DNA of 64,000 nt, from positions 868,001 through 932,000 of the forward strand of contig NC_007925.1 of NCBI RefSeq assembly GCF_000013745.1, read 5' to 3'. The DNA is from Rhodopseudomonas_A palustris_F (GTDB lineage: Bacteria > Pseudomonadota > Alphaproteobacteria > Rhizobiales > Xanthobacteraceae). Of the stretch, positions 63,856 to 64,000 are shown piece by piece. The translations under genes and the position numbers were made by a program. Under the pieces are notes generated by a model, which saw only the letters and a program-made list of their open reading frames with translations, searched no databases and was not told where the DNA came from. Within the stretch, counting starts at the first letter, position 1, and every line of letters begins with the position of its first letter.

Positions 63856-64000
63856 ATGGCGGCGATTCACATCGTGCACGACAGGGCGGCGGCGGCGCCG
63901 CGGCCGACGCAGATCTCGCTGTCGGGGGTGCGGAAATATTTCGGCACCTCCGGCTTCGTGGCGCTCGACGGCATCACCGTCGAGATTCCGCAAGGGGAAT
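63856..64000 (+). CDS. ABC transporter ATP-binding protein, N-terminal end (truncated by window)
   Basis: The frame from ATG 63856 (GGAGG upstream) runs off the window after about 48 codons. It reads ISLSGVRKYFGTSGFVALDG and ITVEIPQGE, the usual start of a SsuB/TauB-type ATPase. It lies 15 bp after the NMT1 protein gene and is the expected partner. Confidence 0.85.
   Translation, partial: MAAIHIVHDRAAAAPRPTQISLSGVRKYFGTSGFVALDGITVEIPQGE

Overview
The window is high-GC alphaproteobacterial chromosome, most likely from the Rhodopseudomonas/Bradyrhizobium group (Nitrobacteraceae). The evidence is the gene content (rcdA, DUF1192, DUF1036, the rpmH-rnpA-yidC-engB-argB cluster, many LIV-type and NMT1-type ABC transporters) and the large number of extragenic palindromic repeats carrying GTCATTCCGGGGC or GTCATGGCCGGG cores. 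This assignment comes from family recognition only; no database search was run. I see no phage genes, transposase, CRISPR array or rRNA. One tRNA (Arg, anticodon ACG) is present.

Layout. 1-9.7 kb: the tail of an unknown membrane protein, wrbA, a pirin with its divergent LysR regulator, a DsbD-alpha-like periplasmic protein, a YqgE/AlgH protein, a small zinc-ribbon protein, a membrane-bound PAS-GGDEF-EAL protein and a quinone oxidoreductase. 9.7-14 kb: a candidate sRNA, rcdA, a MipA/OmpV porin-like protein and two tandem TetR regulators produced by a segmental duplication, then rpmE. 14-21 kb: an ABC exporter, an orphan antitoxin, a GNAT enzyme, a MotA-like/OmpA-like pair and rmuC. 20.4-24.4 kb: three evenly spaced TTAA-N7-TTAA (CtrA-type) boxes, then def-fitA-fitB-fmt-truA and a 300-bp tandem repeat. 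24.4-34 kb (minus strand): dapD-DUF805-dapE, a HAD phosphatase, a DUF1036 protein, and rpmH-rnpA-yidC-engB-DUF423-argB.

34-37.8 kb holds a histidine kinase, tRNA-Arg and an accessory patch with mazEF and a decayed ubiX pseudogene. 37.8-49.4 kb is a catabolic block: a CitMHS transporter with a split AtuA-type (DUF1446) protein, then atoS-atoC divergent from atoD-atoA-atoE-thiolase. A sigma-54 promoter matching the consensus and a 20-bp palindrome lie in front of atoD, so short-chain fatty acid/acetoacetate use looks controlled by AtoSC. ackA-pta follows and could dispose of the acetyl-CoA produced.

53.3-64 kb: a LysR gene, a complete LIV-type ABC transporter (SBP, two permeases, two ATPases), a second LysR gene, divergent ubiX-ubiD, and the start of an NMT1-type ABC transporter. 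Together these suggest uptake and prenyl-FMN-dependent decarboxylation of an unidentified aromatic or alpha,beta-unsaturated carboxylate.

The least conventional signals are the CtrA-type triple box, the mosaic TetR pair that shares a DNA-binding domain but not the ligand domain, the MITE-like element that supplies the stop codon of the upstream gene, the AtoC/sigma-54 architecture and the ubiX fossil.
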